Shown here: in pieces, positions 1-9,067 of the stretch
Layout of the letters: each line of letters starts with the position of its first letter
Position numbering within the stretch: position 1 is the stretch's first letter
Assembly: GCA_963667075.1 (NCBI GenBank)
Contig: OY762938.1
Span: 620,001-684,000 of the forward strand
From: G963667075 sp963667075
Lineage (GTDB): Bacteria; Pseudomonadota; Alphaproteobacteria; Micavibrionales; Micavibrionaceae
Direction: 5' to 3'
Length of the DNA: 64,000 nucleotides
Translations under genes and position numbers: made by a program
Notes under the pieces: model-generated
What the model was told of the DNA's origin: nothing
The model's database searches: none
Seen by the model: only the letters and a program-made list of their open reading frames with translations

Positions 1-552
1 GGCCAGAACAACCCTGGCATATATCCCCTTATTCTTCCAAAAGGGCCCCCAGAACCAATGTTTCCCTATATCCAGCTTCCAGTCATTTTCTTGTGCAGCA
101 GGATCCGCAAAAGAAGTGCTCATATGCACATAAATAGCATACCCCGTAAAAAGCCCTTTTAGCTCTTTTTCCGTAACAGAAATAACCCTCCCCTTTTCCG
201 GGTCAAAGAGTCTGTCTCTTGATAACAGAACACAGGCCTTGTCCTTCCCTGTAATTAAAACACAAGGCAGAACATCTTCATGAATCTGAGAGAATGCGGC
301 TTTTTTTACAATTTTTGTATCAAGCCCCAAACGCGCCGCTGCATCACAAAACAGATCAGGCCCCATACCTTTTTCATCATAAGGCAGACCTGAAATAATG
401 GCCTCAGCCGATCGTGCTCTGCCATAATGAGTCGTTAAATAGACAAGACAATGAAGAAGAGAATCCACCGGCCGTAGCCCCCTCCCCTCTTTTCTTTTTT
501 TATTATCCGCACTATCCGTTTCGATTTCACTCTTGCTCGGTTTGTTCATCAT
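1..552 (-). CDS. Type I secretion ABC transporter ATPase, LapB/LssB-like (N-terminal part, runs off the window)
   Basis: The first 184 codons are visible; the rest lies left of the window. The protein should be the inner-membrane permease/ATPase of a type I secretion system. The N-terminal part resembles the C39-like domain of LapB/LssB exporters: a segment DSLLHCLVYLTTHYGR followed by SAEAIISGLP. The usual catalytic His region reads LPCVLITGKDKAC and has no His, so the domain is probably a non-cleaving substrate-binding domain. A Trp-rich linker (HWFWGPFW, about residues 165-172) precedes where the first membrane helix would begin. ATG codons at 552 and 549 lie inside the 3' end of the tolC-like gene, an overlap of about 25 bp that suggests translational coupling. 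I assign it from the domain pattern and the TolC neighbour; the ATP-binding part is not visible. Confidence 0.8.
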   Translation of the reverse strand, partial: MMNKPSKSEIETDSADNKKRKEGRGLRPVDSLLHCLVYLTTHYGRARSAEAIISGLPYDEKGMGPDLFCDAAARLGLDTKIVKKAAFSQIHEDVLPCVLITGKDKACVLLSRDRLFDPEKGRVISVTEKELKGLFTGYAIYVHMSTSFADPAAQENDWKLDIGKHWFWGPFWKNKGIYARVVLA

Positions 553-2029
553 CGCTTTGTTCTGCTGGCTGCTGTGAGGATTCATCAGGAACAGAGAGAC
601 CTTGAACTATAGCACTATCCGCCTCAGTCACTTCAGTCGCCTCAGTCACTTCAGTCGCCTCAGTCACTTCAGTCGCTTCGGTCACTTCATCCGACTCAGT
701 CGGTTCTGCATCAGAAGCATCAGAAGGCAACACATTCAGACTATCCTGCAAACGCCCCATACTGGCCAAAGCAGCATATTGCGCCCCCAGAAAACGATAC
801 TCTGCATTCAGGCTTTCAAGCCGCGCGCCAAGCAAACGACTTTCCGTCTGCAAGACCTGCAGCAAGCCCACTTTTCCGCCTTCGAATTGATTTTTGTACA
901 CATCCAAAAGACTTTTGGTCATATACACATTTTCTCTGGCCAGTGCTAACTGTCTTTTTGAGGTTTCCATATTCGAGTAAGCGATGCGCACCGTCTTTTC
1001 GAGCTGGCGACTAATTTCGTTCTTACGGGAAATACTTTCAGTGTATTCCATTTTGCTGCGCTGAATTCTGGCGAGCTCCGCCCCGCCCGTAGAAAAATCC
1101 CAGTTCATACGAACAAGCATACGGCCATCATCCACCTCACCGCCCAGCTTATCCGCGTAATCTTTTTTATAGTAAGATAACTCACCATTCAGGGTCGGAT
1201 ACAAGACAGCTGTATCAGCTTCGATATCAATAGACTCCGCCCGGCTTGTCTTTTCAGCAGACTCCATACGTGGATGATACTGCTTCGCATAAGCGACAGC
1301 ATCAGAAACCAGCGTAGGAATAGAGGCAGCGTAAGGAACCGGTTTTTCCATACTATTATCCGGCATATGCCCTGTTACCTCCTCATATTCTGCCATAGCC
1401 GAAAGAACTTGCCCCTCATACTCTGCCAGCATATTAGCCGCCATCAAACGAACGTTACTGGCCTCTGTCAATTCGGTTTCATCAGACACACCTTCATTCA
1501 CAAGAATACGGATACGACCAAGATAGTGACGTGTCTGTTCATCAAACGCACGCACCACATCCCGCGCCTCACGCGCCCTCAACACATCCAGATAAGCCAG
1601 AACAGATCTTGACGCGAGCCCTTCACGAACATCCATAATAGTATCCGTCTGTGCCGCCTCACGAGATTTCACAGCCTCAACCTTATGCTGTGTTCCAAAC
1701 CCGTCAAAAATCAACTGGTTTGCAGAAACAGCCCCTTCCCAGAGCCACGAATACCCTTCATCACGTGTAACAGACAAACCACGGCTCGTACTGTTATCAC
1801 CAAACACACGCCCTCCTGTAGCATTCATATTCAACGTCGGAAAATAAGCCGACCATTCCTCCCACTCCTGCGCACGGACAGCTTCACGCCTGGCCAATGC
1901 TGTTTCCACAGACGGATGATAATTAAGTGCTGATATAACAGCCTCATTCACAGTTTCAGCATGTGCAGAAGAAAGCATCGCCGCACAGGCCACCGAACAA
2001 AGTAAGGAACGTATAAACAATTGAGTCAT
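527..2029 (-). CDS. tolC: TolC-family outer membrane efflux/secretion protein
   Basis: A 500-residue protein forming the outer membrane channel of a tripartite exporter. Residues 1-24 are a Sec signal peptide ending AHA. The body has the two repeated coiled-coil/strand halves of the TolC family; EAVISALNYHPSVETAL is the typical first helix, and AEYRFLGAQYAALASMGRL lies near the end of the barrel domain. The C-terminal 65 or so residues are an acidic low-complexity tail of Glu-Val-Thr-Glu-Ala-Thr repeats encoded by 18-bp tandem repeats. It is followed and overlapped by a type I secretion ATPase gene, so the pair probably works in protein export (AggA/LapE-like) rather than drug efflux. The substrate and the membrane fusion protein are not in the window. 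Confidence 0.88.
   Translation of the reverse strand: MTQLFIRSLLCSVACAAMLSSAHAETVNEAVISALNYHPSVETALARREAVRAQEWEEWSAYFPTLNMNATGGRVFGDNSTSRGLSVTRDEGYSWLWEGAVSANQLIFDGFGTQHKVEAVKSREAAQTDTIMDVREGLASRSVLAYLDVLRAREARDVVRAFDEQTRHYLGRIRILVNEGVSDETELTEASNVRLMAANMLAEYEGQVLSAMAEYEEVTGHMPDNSMEKPVPYAASIPTLVSDAVAYAKQYHPRMESAEKTSRAESIDIEADTAVLYPTLNGELSYYKKDYADKLGGEVDDGRMLVRMNWDFSTGGAELARIQRSKMEYTESISRKNEISRQLEKTVRIAYSNMETSKRQLALARENVYMTKSLLDVYKNQFEGGKVGLLQVLQTESRLLGARLESLNAEYRFLGAQYAALASMGRLQDSLNVLPSDASDAEPTESDEVTEATEVTEATEVTEATEVTEADSAIVQGLSVPDESSQQPAEQSDDEQTEQE
623..694. repeat. 18-bp tandem repeat in the tolC 3' end
   Basis: Three exact copies of an 18-bp unit (623-640, 641-658, 659-676) and a fourth degenerate copy (677-694). 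The unit is in frame and encodes EVTEAT on the minus strand. Copy-number change would alter tail length without a frameshift. Confidence 0.9.
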
Positions 2030-2279
2030 AGGAACACTTCAAGAATTGAATGCAGATAAACCAAGAGAGAGTTGTGTGTATAAAAAAGAACTGCAGCAAA
2101 AAGAGAGAGAAATACAGAGAAACTACCGCTCTGAATCTAAACAAAAAGGGCTGTAAAGGCAAGGCTTTTTGTTTTCTTTGATAATATTTAAAAATGGGGC
2201 TTCACAAATGGATATAGATAGGGCATTGTTCGGGACATAACTTCCAATTTTCAAATTTTAAAATACAGGATATTTCGTT

Positions 2280-3497
2280 GTGGGACTGAATATTGCCATC
2301 TTGAAAGAACGTGCTGATTCTGAGAAACGGGTTGCCGCATCTCCGGAAACAGTCAAAAAATACATTGCCTTGGGCGCAACCGTAACCATTGAATCCAACG
2401 CCGGCCTTAACGCTGCAATAACGGACGATATGTTCAAAAACGCCGGCGCAAAAATTGCAAAAACAAAAGAAGACGCGCTTAAAAACGTTGACGTATTGTT
2501 AGCCGTCCAAAAACCCGAAGAAAGCATCCTTAAAAGCCTGGAAAAAGGAACACTCCTGATTGCAGCATTGGCCCCCTATCAGGATGAAAAAGGTATCGCC
2601 CTCTACGCAGAAAAAGGCATTAATGCGTTTTCTATGGAACTTGTGCCACGTATCACACGGGCACAGTCAATGGACATGCTTTCCTCACAATCAAATCTGG
2701 CCGGGTACAAAGCTGTTCTGGATGCCGCAGAGCATTACGGCAGTGCGTTCCCTATGATGATGACCGCTGCCGGTACCGTTCCCCCTACCAAAGTATTTAT
2801 CATGGGCGCAGGGGTCGCAGGACTACAAGCTATTGCAACAGCGAAACGCCTCGGTGCCGTCGTATCGGCGACTGACGTTCGTCCAGCGGCTAAAGAACAG
2901 GTCAAATCACTCGGTGGTACCTTTATCGCCGTGGAAGATGATGAATTCAAGGAAGCTGAAACAGCCGGCGGCTACGCAAAGGAAATGTCAGCTGAATACA
3001 AAAAGAAACAGGCAGCACTTGTTGCCGAAACTGTCGCAAAGCAGGACATTATCATTACAACCGCTTTAATCCCCGGACGTCCAGCACCTGAACTGATTAC
3101 AGAAGCTATGGTCAAGACCATGAAGCCGGGCTCTGTTATCGTTGATCTGGCCGTTGAAATGGGTGGCAACTGCAAACTCTCCAAACCAGGAGAGGTTGTT
3201 GAAAAGCATGGCGTTAAAATTGTTGGACACAGAAATGTGCCAAGTCGTCTGGCGGCTGATGCATCAGCTTTATACGCCAAAAATCTTCTTAATCTGATGG
3301 CTCTTCTGGTCGACAAAGAAAGTGGCTCTCTGACCATCAATTGGGAAGATGAAATCATTCAGGGCATTGCCTTAACGAAAGACGGGGAAATCATTCACCC
3401 GAACTTCGGCGGCAAAAAGAAACCGGCACCGAAAAAAGAAACCAACGCCGATTCCGAAAAAGATGAAACAAAAAAGACTGAAGAGAAAAAAGGATAG
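2280..3497 (+). CDS. pntAA: NAD(P) transhydrogenase subunit alpha part 1 (NAD-binding domain I)
   Basis: Soluble domain I of the proton-translocating NAD(P) transhydrogenase, which moves hydride from NADH to NADP+ using the proton motive force. The 405 residues show the alanine dehydrogenase/PNT N-terminal fold and a Rossmann motif GAGVAGLQA at residues 176-184. The conserved stretch around SRLAADASALYAKN is present. The C-terminus is a charged Lys/Glu tail of about 30 residues. The start is GTG with an AGGA element about 9 nt upstream. As is common in alphaproteobacteria, the alpha subunit is split, and pntAB follows after 6 bp. Confidence 0.95.
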   Translation: MGLNIAILKERADSEKRVAASPETVKKYIALGATVTIESNAGLNAAITDDMFKNAGAKIAKTKEDALKNVDVLLAVQKPEESILKSLEKGTLLIAALAPYQDEKGIALYAEKGINAFSMELVPRITRAQSMDMLSSQSNLAGYKAVLDAAEHYGSAFPMMMTAAGTVPPTKVFIMGAGVAGLQAIATAKRLGAVVSATDVRPAAKEQVKSLGGTFIAVEDDEFKEAETAGGYAKEMSAEYKKKQAALVAETVAKQDIIITTALIPGRPAPELITEAMVKTMKPGSVIVDLAVEMGGNCKLSKPGEVVEKHGVKIVGHRNVPSRLAADASALYAKNLLNLMALLVDKESGSLTINWEDEIIQGIALTKDGEIIHPNFGGKKKPAPKKETNADSEKDETKKTEEKKG

Positions 3498-3503
3498 CAG
3501 GTT

Positions 3504-3911
3504 ATGACTATTGACGAAAAAACACTTGTCGATCAGGCCGAAGGGCTTGTCAATACATTGCGGGGCGCAACTGATCAAGCAGCTACCGTACTAAAAGCTG
3601 CAGAGCAAGGTGCTGCGGCTGCCCATCATGGGGACTTTCTTGTCACCGGCCTGACCGTTTTTGTTCTGGCCTGTTTTGTTGGTTATTATGTAGTATGGAA
3701 AGTAACGCCAGCCCTGCACTCCCCGCTTATGGGTATTACAAACGCTATTTCATCTGTCATTATCGTTGGCGCGTTGATTGCTGCCGGACCTGCTGAGTTA
3801 ACATTCTCAAGCCTTATGGGTTTTCTTGCTGTCACGCTCGCGTCAATTAATATATTCGGCGGCTTTATCGTCACAAGACGTATGCTGCATATGTTCAAGA
3901 AAAAAGGATAA
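3504..3911 (+). CDS. pntAB: NAD(P) transhydrogenase subunit alpha part 2
   Basis: A 135-residue membrane subunit of the transhydrogenase. About 45 hydrophilic residues are followed by three or four hydrophobic helices (about 50-68, 75-95, 98-122) and a basic end (RRMLHMFKKKG), as in split PntAB proteins. It contributes to the proton channel with PntB. The SD-like AGCAGG lies just upstream of the ATG. It sits between pntAA and pntB in one operon. Confidence 0.93.
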   Translation: MTIDEKTLVDQAEGLVNTLRGATDQAATVLKAAEQGAAAAHHGDFLVTGLTVFVLACFVGYYVVWKVTPALHSPLMGITNAISSVIIVGALIAAGPAELTFSSLMGFLAVTLASINIFGGFIVTRRMLHMFKKKG

Positions 3912-3936
3912 ACGAAGGATAATAAGGTAAAATATC

Positions 3937-5331
3937 ATGGAAACTCTCTCTGCTTTAGCTTATCTCGTTGCCTCCATTTGCTTTATTATGGCGCTTCGTG
4001 GTCTCTCTGGTCCGGAAACAGCTCGTCAAGGTCTCACCTACGGCATGACCGGTATGGCAATTGCTATCATAACAACGCTTCTCTCTCCGGCTGTGACATC
4101 ATACGGCCTGATTCTCTTAGGCATTCTTATTGGTGGCACTATTGGTGCCGTTATCGCCAAAAAAATTCAAATGACCGCACTGCCGCAACTGGTTGCTGCC
4201 TTTCACTCTCTTGTTGGTCTGGCGGCCGTTTTTGTTGCCGCTGCGGCCTTTTACAACCCCGAGGCTTATGGTATCGGAATGAAAGGAGATATCGCGTTTT
4301 CCAGTCTTATTGAAATGTCGCTCGGTACGGCTATTGGTGCGATTACCTTCACAGGCTCTATCATTGCCTGGGGTAAATTGCAGGGCACCATTTCCGGCAA
4401 GCCCGTCTCCTTTGCCGGACAGCATATGCTCAACGCCGCCCTAGGTGCTGCGCTTTTCCTTTTAATCGTTATGCTTTGCACCACAGAGAGCACCTTTGTA
4501 TTCTGGCTGATCGTGCTTTTGTCTTTCCTGCTTGGCGTATTGATGATTATTCCGATTGGCGGCGCAGATATGCCTGTGATCGTTTCCATGCTGAACTCTT
4601 ATTCCGGGTGGGCTGCAGCCGGCATCGGCTTCACGCTCCAGAACAACCTGCTCATCATTGTGGGTGCGCTTGTAGGATCGTCCGGGGCTATTCTCTCTTA
4701 CATCATGTGCAAAGGGATGAATCGCTCATTCTTCAACGTCGTTCTTGGCGGCTTTGGCGGCGATGATGCAACTGCAGCAGGCGGCGCTGATATGGGCGAC
4801 CGCAGTGCCAAACTCGGTGCGGCTGAAGATGCAGCTTATATCATGAAAAACGCATCAAAAGTCATTATTGTCCCCGGCTACGGTATGGCTGTGGCACAAG
4901 CCCAGCATGCTCTGCGCGAGATGTCAGATATTCTCAAACGCGAAGGCGTCGATGTAAAATACGCGATTCACCCCGTTGCAGGACGTATGCCCGGTCACAT
5001 GAACGTCCTTTTGGCCGAAGCCAACGTCCCCTACGATGAGGTTTTTGAGCTCGAAGACATTAACCGTGATTTTGCTCAAACTGATGTCGTTTATGTTATC
5101 GGTGCCAATGATATTACAAACCCTGCAGCAAAAACAGACACAACCTCGCCTATTTACGGCATGCCTATTCTGGACGTTGATAAGGCACGTACTGTTCTCT
5201 TTGTGAAACGCTCACTGGGGTCCGGCTATGCTGGCATTGACAATCCGCTCTTCTACGCAGATAACACAATGATGCTCCTTGACGATGCAAAGAAAATGAC
5301 AGAGGATATTGTTAAAGCTTTAGAAGCGTAA
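3937..5331 (+). CDS. pntB: NAD(P) transhydrogenase subunit beta
   Basis: The 464-residue beta subunit. The N-terminal half has eight or nine membrane helices forming domain II with PntAB. The C-terminal ~180 residues are the NADP(H)-binding domain III. Recognisable signatures are GGADMPVIVSMLNSYSGWAA, the nucleotide-binding VPGYGMAVAQAQH, HPVAGRMPGHMNVLLAEA, and VIGANDITNPAA. The length is normal for the family. It is the third gene of the pnt operon, and an alpha/beta hydrolase follows after 17 bp. Confidence 0.96.
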   Translation: METLSALAYLVASICFIMALRGLSGPETARQGLTYGMTGMAIAIITTLLSPAVTSYGLILLGILIGGTIGAVIAKKIQMTALPQLVAAFHSLVGLAAVFVAAAAFYNPEAYGIGMKGDIAFSSLIEMSLGTAIGAITFTGSIIAWGKLQGTISGKPVSFAGQHMLNAALGAALFLLIVMLCTTESTFVFWLIVLLSFLLGVLMIIPIGGADMPVIVSMLNSYSGWAAAGIGFTLQNNLLIIVGALVGSSGAILSYIMCKGMNRSFFNVVLGGFGGDDATAAGGADMGDRSAKLGAAEDAAYIMKNASKVIIVPGYGMAVAQAQHALREMSDILKREGVDVKYAIHPVAGRMPGHMNVLLAEANVPYDEVFELEDINRDFAQTDVVYVIGANDITNPAAKTDTTSPIYGMPILDVDKARTVLFVKRSLGSGYAGIDNPLFYADNTMMLLDDAKKMTEDIVKALEA

Positions 5332-5348
5332 GTAAGGTAAGTAAATAC

Positions 5349-6326
5349 ATGAACACAATTCCAGTACTGGAAGAACGTTTCTCTGAACCAGAAGGATGGC
5401 GTTGGCACGCCTTTAAAAACAAAAAAGGCAAACGCGTTCGCTATGGTTCAGTTTTCCCTAAAGACTCTATCCCTGATGCTATTATCGTCGGTCTGCCCGG
5501 ACTAGATGAGTTCGCAGAAAAATATTTTGAGGTTGCCCGCACCCTGCTCAGCCGAAACCTTGCCTTTTGGGTGATAGACTGGCAAGGTCAGGGACAGTCC
5601 GAACGATCTAACGGACAGCATGACTTTGAAGACAATATTTCAGACCTGCATCAGTTCCTGAACGATTACGTTTTCCCTGCCAGCGTTCATCCTGACAGAG
5701 GTCGCATTGCACGCGTCATGCTTGGGCACTCCATGGGCGGTAATATCGGCTTGCGATATATGCACCAGTATCCAGATAGTTTCTTGTGCTCAATCCTCTC
5801 TGCACCGCTTATTGACATTGCAAAGCGCAGCCCTTTACCGATATCCTTGTCTGTCCTTTTACTATATACCCTGTTTCCCTTTCATAGGAAGCCTGCACCA
5901 GGTTATAAGAATCTCTTCCCGGACCGGAGACCAGAAGAGGCCGATATATTCTCCTCTGATGAAGCCAGACGAAAAATTCATAACCTCTGGCATATGTCGG
6001 ACCCATCGCTAAAGATAGATCACGTGACCATCGGCTGGTTACAGCAAGTCATGAAATCCTGCGCCAAACTTCAAAAGAAAAGCGTCTTAAAAAACATAAA
6101 AACCCCCACCCTTATTGGTATAGCAGGCAAAGAATCTCTTGTTTCTAATGCAGCTATAAAAAAGGCGGCACGTTTCCTACCAAACGCAGAAATTTTAGAC
6201 CTCCCAGAGGCCAGACACGAAATTCTCGTAGAAACCGATGAGATGCGCGACCTTTTCTTCAAGGCATTTGATGATTTTTTAAATATTCACGTCCTGCAGA
6301 AAGAAGAGAGGTTGAAACCTTTCTAA
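5349..6326 (+). CDS. Alpha/beta hydrolase, lysophospholipase-like (PldB/Hydrolase_4 type)
   Basis: A 325-residue serine hydrolase of the monoglyceride lipase/lysophospholipase L2 type. The nucleophile elbow is GHSMG at residues 126-130 (Ser128), the oxyanion-side motif is LPGLDEFAEKY (49-59), and the catalytic His is probably His290 in EARHE. At the usual position of the acid I see Glu262 (GKESLVSN), where relatives carry Asp. No signal peptide is evident, so it is probably cytosolic. The substrate cannot be predicted beyond an ester or lipid. Its position 17 bp after pntB suggests cotranscription, but a functional link to the transhydrogenase is not established. Confidence 0.8.
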   Translation: MNTIPVLEERFSEPEGWRWHAFKNKKGKRVRYGSVFPKDSIPDAIIVGLPGLDEFAEKYFEVARTLLSRNLAFWVIDWQGQGQSERSNGQHDFEDNISDLHQFLNDYVFPASVHPDRGRIARVMLGHSMGGNIGLRYMHQYPDSFLCSILSAPLIDIAKRSPLPISLSVLLLYTLFPFHRKPAPGYKNLFPDRRPEEADIFSSDEARRKIHNLWHMSDPSLKIDHVTIGWLQQVMKSCAKLQKKSVLKNIKTPTLIGIAGKESLVSNAAIKKAARFLPNAEILDLPEARHEILVETDEMRDLFFKAFDDFLNIHVLQKEERLKPF

Positions 6327-6338
6327 AAGCATGTCATT

Positions 6339-6376
6339 CTCTCATGGTCTTTAAACTAAAACTATTGAGATGAGAG
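6339..6376 (+). promoter_or_regulatory. Inverted repeat that could occlude a ribosome binding site
   Basis: CTCTCAT at 6339-6345 is exactly complementary to ATGAGAG at 6370-6376. The right arm contains the GAGAG that serves as the likely SD for the next gene (ATG at 6387). A weak hairpin in mRNA could reduce initiation. This is inference from sequence only. Confidence 0.3.
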
Positions 6377-6386
6377 TTCCTTGATC

Positions 6387-6626
6387 ATGATAATGGACGA
6401 TGATAAGAAATTTAATAAGCTACGTTTGAGTGATCGCATTCTATTTGCGCTTGATCTGGCATTGAACCAGAGTGACCTTGAAATTTCAGAATCCTTATTC
6501 AAAGCACTTGAGATGGCGATGACCCGCAACACCGGCGGCGGTGAGTTTATCGAAAGAAGAGATTATCCAAGGGAAATGGAAGAAGCACTGACCCGCTTGG
6601 AAGAGGTCAGAAAAAGCAAGTTGTAA
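6387..6626 (+). CDS. Small hypothetical protein
   Basis: A 79-residue acidic-basic soluble protein with two predicted helices (RLSDRILFALDLALNQSDLE and EEALTRLEEVRKSKL), joined by a Gly-rich linker TGGGEFIERRDY. I recall similar small uncharacterised proteins in alphaproteobacteria, but I know no function. The ATG at 6387 is preferred over a TTG at 6381 because GAGAG lies about 10 nt upstream. It has its own short intergenic region after the hydrolase gene. Confidence 0.7.
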   Translation: MIMDDDKKFNKLRLSDRILFALDLALNQSDLEISESLFKALEMAMTRNTGGGEFIERRDYPREMEEALTRLEEVRKSKL

Positions 6627-6698
6627 CATCTCGTTAAGTCAAACTTGTAGCTCAATTTAGTGTCAAAAAGGCTGTAATTAGCACTTTTACAGAGTCTT

Positions 6699-7142
6699 CT
6701 ATAGAAACAGAAACGACACAAAAGTAGTTCTTCGATAGAGCAAAAGCAATGTGTGTCCGGCTTTACGGATCATATCCTGCGTGTCCTGTCGCTTGTGGAA
6801 TGCGGCATTGTCCATAACGATGACAGCGTTTTCAGGCAGTTGCGGCAGTAAATCCCGTTTTACCCATGCAGTAAAGATGCCTGCGGTAATATTGGCAGGG
6901 AACAATCCCACTTGTGAGCAACGCTGTCCTACCGACGCATAACCGTGGGTGCGGGGCATATCATGCGCAAAGCCGCTTTCATCAATATAGACAATCGGGC
7001 GTCCCTGATATTCATGCATCTTTATAATGGTCTGGAAGATACGCCGCGCGCGCTCATATTGGTAGGCATCAGGGTATTCCAGAATGTCACGCGCCAGGGC
7101 GATCATGTCGATCTTTGTCGCCGGCTTGTTGCGCATTTTCAT
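6699..7142 (-). pseudogene. IS630-family transposase remnant
   Basis: The open frame encodes 147 residues with clear IS630 (DDE) features: DAYQYERA from the helix-turn-helix region, the first catalytic Asp in YIDESGFAHDMPRTHGY and the second in VIVMDNAAFHK. Two lesions are visible. PDAYQYERA runs directly into RRIFQTIIKMHEYQGRP, so the roughly 40-60 residues normally between these blocks are missing. After GHTLLLLY the sequence departs from the family (expected LPPYSPDLNPIE) and stops, so the third catalytic residue (Glu) is lost. The remnant cannot transpose by itself. It lies beyond the ftsZ terminator, in tail-to-tail orientation with the 79-residue gene. Confidence 0.88.
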
Positions 7143-7181
7143 GGGGGCGGGTTATAATGGATTGGCTATAACGGACAAAGA

Positions 7182-7214
7182 AAAAGCCTTCCTAAAGGCA
7201 CAAGGAAGGCTTTT
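7182..7214 (-). terminator. Rho-independent terminator of ftsZ
   Basis: A perfect 12-bp stem (AAAAGCCTTCCT at 7182-7193, AGGAAGGCTTTT at 7203-7214) with a 9-nt loop. Read on the minus strand it ends in GGCTTTTTCTTT, so it fits termination of the ddl-ftsQ-ftsA-ftsZ transcript about 80 bp after the ftsZ stop. Confidence 0.88.
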
Positions 7215-7291
7215 CTCAAGCGATGAGATGAATTTCCGCGAAAAAAACAACACGAAAAAAGGATAATAGACGACCGAATTAGTTTGCCGAA

Positions 7292-9067
7292 CTAATTTGC
7301 CTGCCGCCGCAAGAAAGCAGGAATATCAAGTTCTGACTCACCATGCTGTGAAGCAGGTTTCGCAGGACCATCAATACTCAAGCTTGGTTGAGATGGTTTT
7401 TGTTGAATATCGGAACGCCCGGATGTTTCAACAGTTTGTGTTTGTGACTCATCTTTACGGCCATGCCCCGTAATACGCTCAAACAAGGAAGGTGTTTTCC
7501 TCCGCTGAGAAGAAGCACCAGGCACAGGCGGCTTAAGAGAAAGACCGGAAGGTCCAGGATGCATTGTGGTCTGAACAGGCGCATGAACGGGCGCAGATAG
7601 CGGCGCAGATGGCATAGAAGACGATGATGGCAATCTGGGCCCCAACCCTGATTCCACCTGCTGTCGCGACTGACCGGATATTGACAATGACATATCACCA
7701 GAATAGCCTGATACAGGAGCAGGTGTTGATACAGAGGCTGCCATAGCGGCTACAGCCGGCACAGGTTGAGCCGAAACAGGTGGGGGAGCAGATGGCATAG
7801 ACGGCACAGGAGGAATAAAACCATCCTTATAACGTTCGCCACGAATTAGGGTTTCCGGAATATCAGGTTTTGTCGTCAACGAAGAGAGATCCATTGCAGG
7901 CTGCGCAAAATCCTGTTGTCTGAACATATCGGCTTCTTTCACCTTATTCATTCTGACTGGCGCAAAAGAACCGGAAGAAGAAGATGATGAAGATGATGAT
8001 GATGAATCCTCATCTTCTTCACTTTTTGCATTCGCATCCGTCCGCGGTGTCGCTCTTTCAAAAGTCACCCCGCCTAATGGCTTTGTTTTTTTCTTCTCGA
8101 CCGTATCAATACCTGTCGCTACAATTGAGACCCGCATCAGGCCGTCCATAGTCTCATCAAAGGTAGAACCAAAAATAATATTCGCATTTGGATCTACTTC
8201 GTCACGAATGCGGTTACACGCTTCATCTGCTTCGAACAGCGTCATATCATAACCACCCGTAACATTAATAATAACGCCATTAGCCCCCTTCATAGAGACG
8301 TCATCCAGTAGCGGATTATTAATAGCAGCCTCTGCTGCTTCAATGGCACGTTTATCACCAGAGGCCTCGCCTGTCCCCATCATCGCTTTACCCATTTCGA
8401 GCATAACAGAACGAATATCGGCAAAATCCAGATTAATAAGACCGGGCATAACCATCAAATCAGTTACACCGCGTACACCAGACTGCAAAACACTATCAGC
8501 CATTTTAAAGGCTTCAGAGAACGTTGTTTTTTCATTAGCCACACGGAACAGGTTCTGATTTGGGATAACGATCAGTGTATCCACATAATCCTGCATCTGC
8601 CGGATACCTTCTTCGGCCATTTTCATGCGAAGATTACCCTCAAAATGAAACGGCTTTGTCACCACACCGACGGTCAAAATCCCCTTTTCCCGACAATGCT
8701 TTGCGATCACCGGTGCGCCACCCGTACCAGTCCCGCCTCCCATACCGGCGGTAATGAAAGCCATGTTAGAACCCTCCAGATAAGCCATAACATCATCCAG
8801 AGATTCCTCAGCCGCAGCTTCTCCCACTTCAGGACGCGCCCCGGCACCCAAACCGCCTGTTACGGCCACGCCTAACTGAAGGCGGTTATCAGCAAGAGAC
8901 TGCTCCAACGCTTGAGAATCCGTATTACAAACCAGGAACTCCACACCTTCCAGGTTGGAGCTAATCATATTATTGACAGCATTTCCCCCTGCACCGCCAA
9001 CACCAATAACCGTAATCTTAGGTGACAATTGCTTTACCTCTTTTGGCTGCATTCTAATATTAATCAT
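7292..9067 (-). CDS. ftsZ: Cell division GTPase FtsZ
   Basis: Tubulin-like GTPase that forms the Z ring. The 591-residue protein has the GTP-binding motif GGGTGTG at residues 110-116, VGGAGGNAVNNMI near the start, and the T7-loop region NLDFADIRSVM around 210. The globular part ends near residue 330. A very long disordered linker rich in Ser, Pro and Ala follows, with a run of 11 Ser. The C-terminus DIPAFLRRQAN is the conserved tail that binds FtsA and other partners. E. coli FtsZ is 383 residues, so the linker accounts for the extra length. It follows ftsA after a 357-bp spacer that probably holds its own promoter. Confidence 0.97.
   Translation of the reverse strand: MINIRMQPKEVKQLSPKITVIGVGGAGGNAVNNMISSNLEGVEFLVCNTDSQALEQSLADNRLQLGVAVTGGLGAGARPEVGEAAAEESLDDVMAYLEGSNMAFITAGMGGGTGTGGAPVIAKHCREKGILTVGVVTKPFHFEGNLRMKMAEEGIRQMQDYVDTLIVIPNQNLFRVANEKTTFSEAFKMADSVLQSGVRGVTDLMVMPGLINLDFADIRSVMLEMGKAMMGTGEASGDKRAIEAAEAAINNPLLDDVSMKGANGVIINVTGGYDMTLFEADEACNRIRDEVDPNANIIFGSTFDETMDGLMRVSIVATGIDTVEKKKTKPLGGVTFERATPRTDANAKSEEDEDSSSSSSSSSSSGSFAPVRMNKVKEADMFRQQDFAQPAMDLSSLTTKPDIPETLIRGERYKDGFIPPVPSMPSAPPPVSAQPVPAVAAMAASVSTPAPVSGYSGDMSLSISGQSRQQVESGLGPRLPSSSSMPSAPLSAPVHAPVQTTMHPGPSGLSLKPPVPGASSQRRKTPSLFERITGHGRKDESQTQTVETSGRSDIQQKPSQPSLSIDGPAKPASQHGESELDIPAFLRRQAN

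Noticed and set aside
1956..2162. A 68-codon minus-strand frame overlapping the start of tolC
   Set aside because: Phe-rich translation of an AT-rich promoter region, out of frame with the tolC signal peptide.
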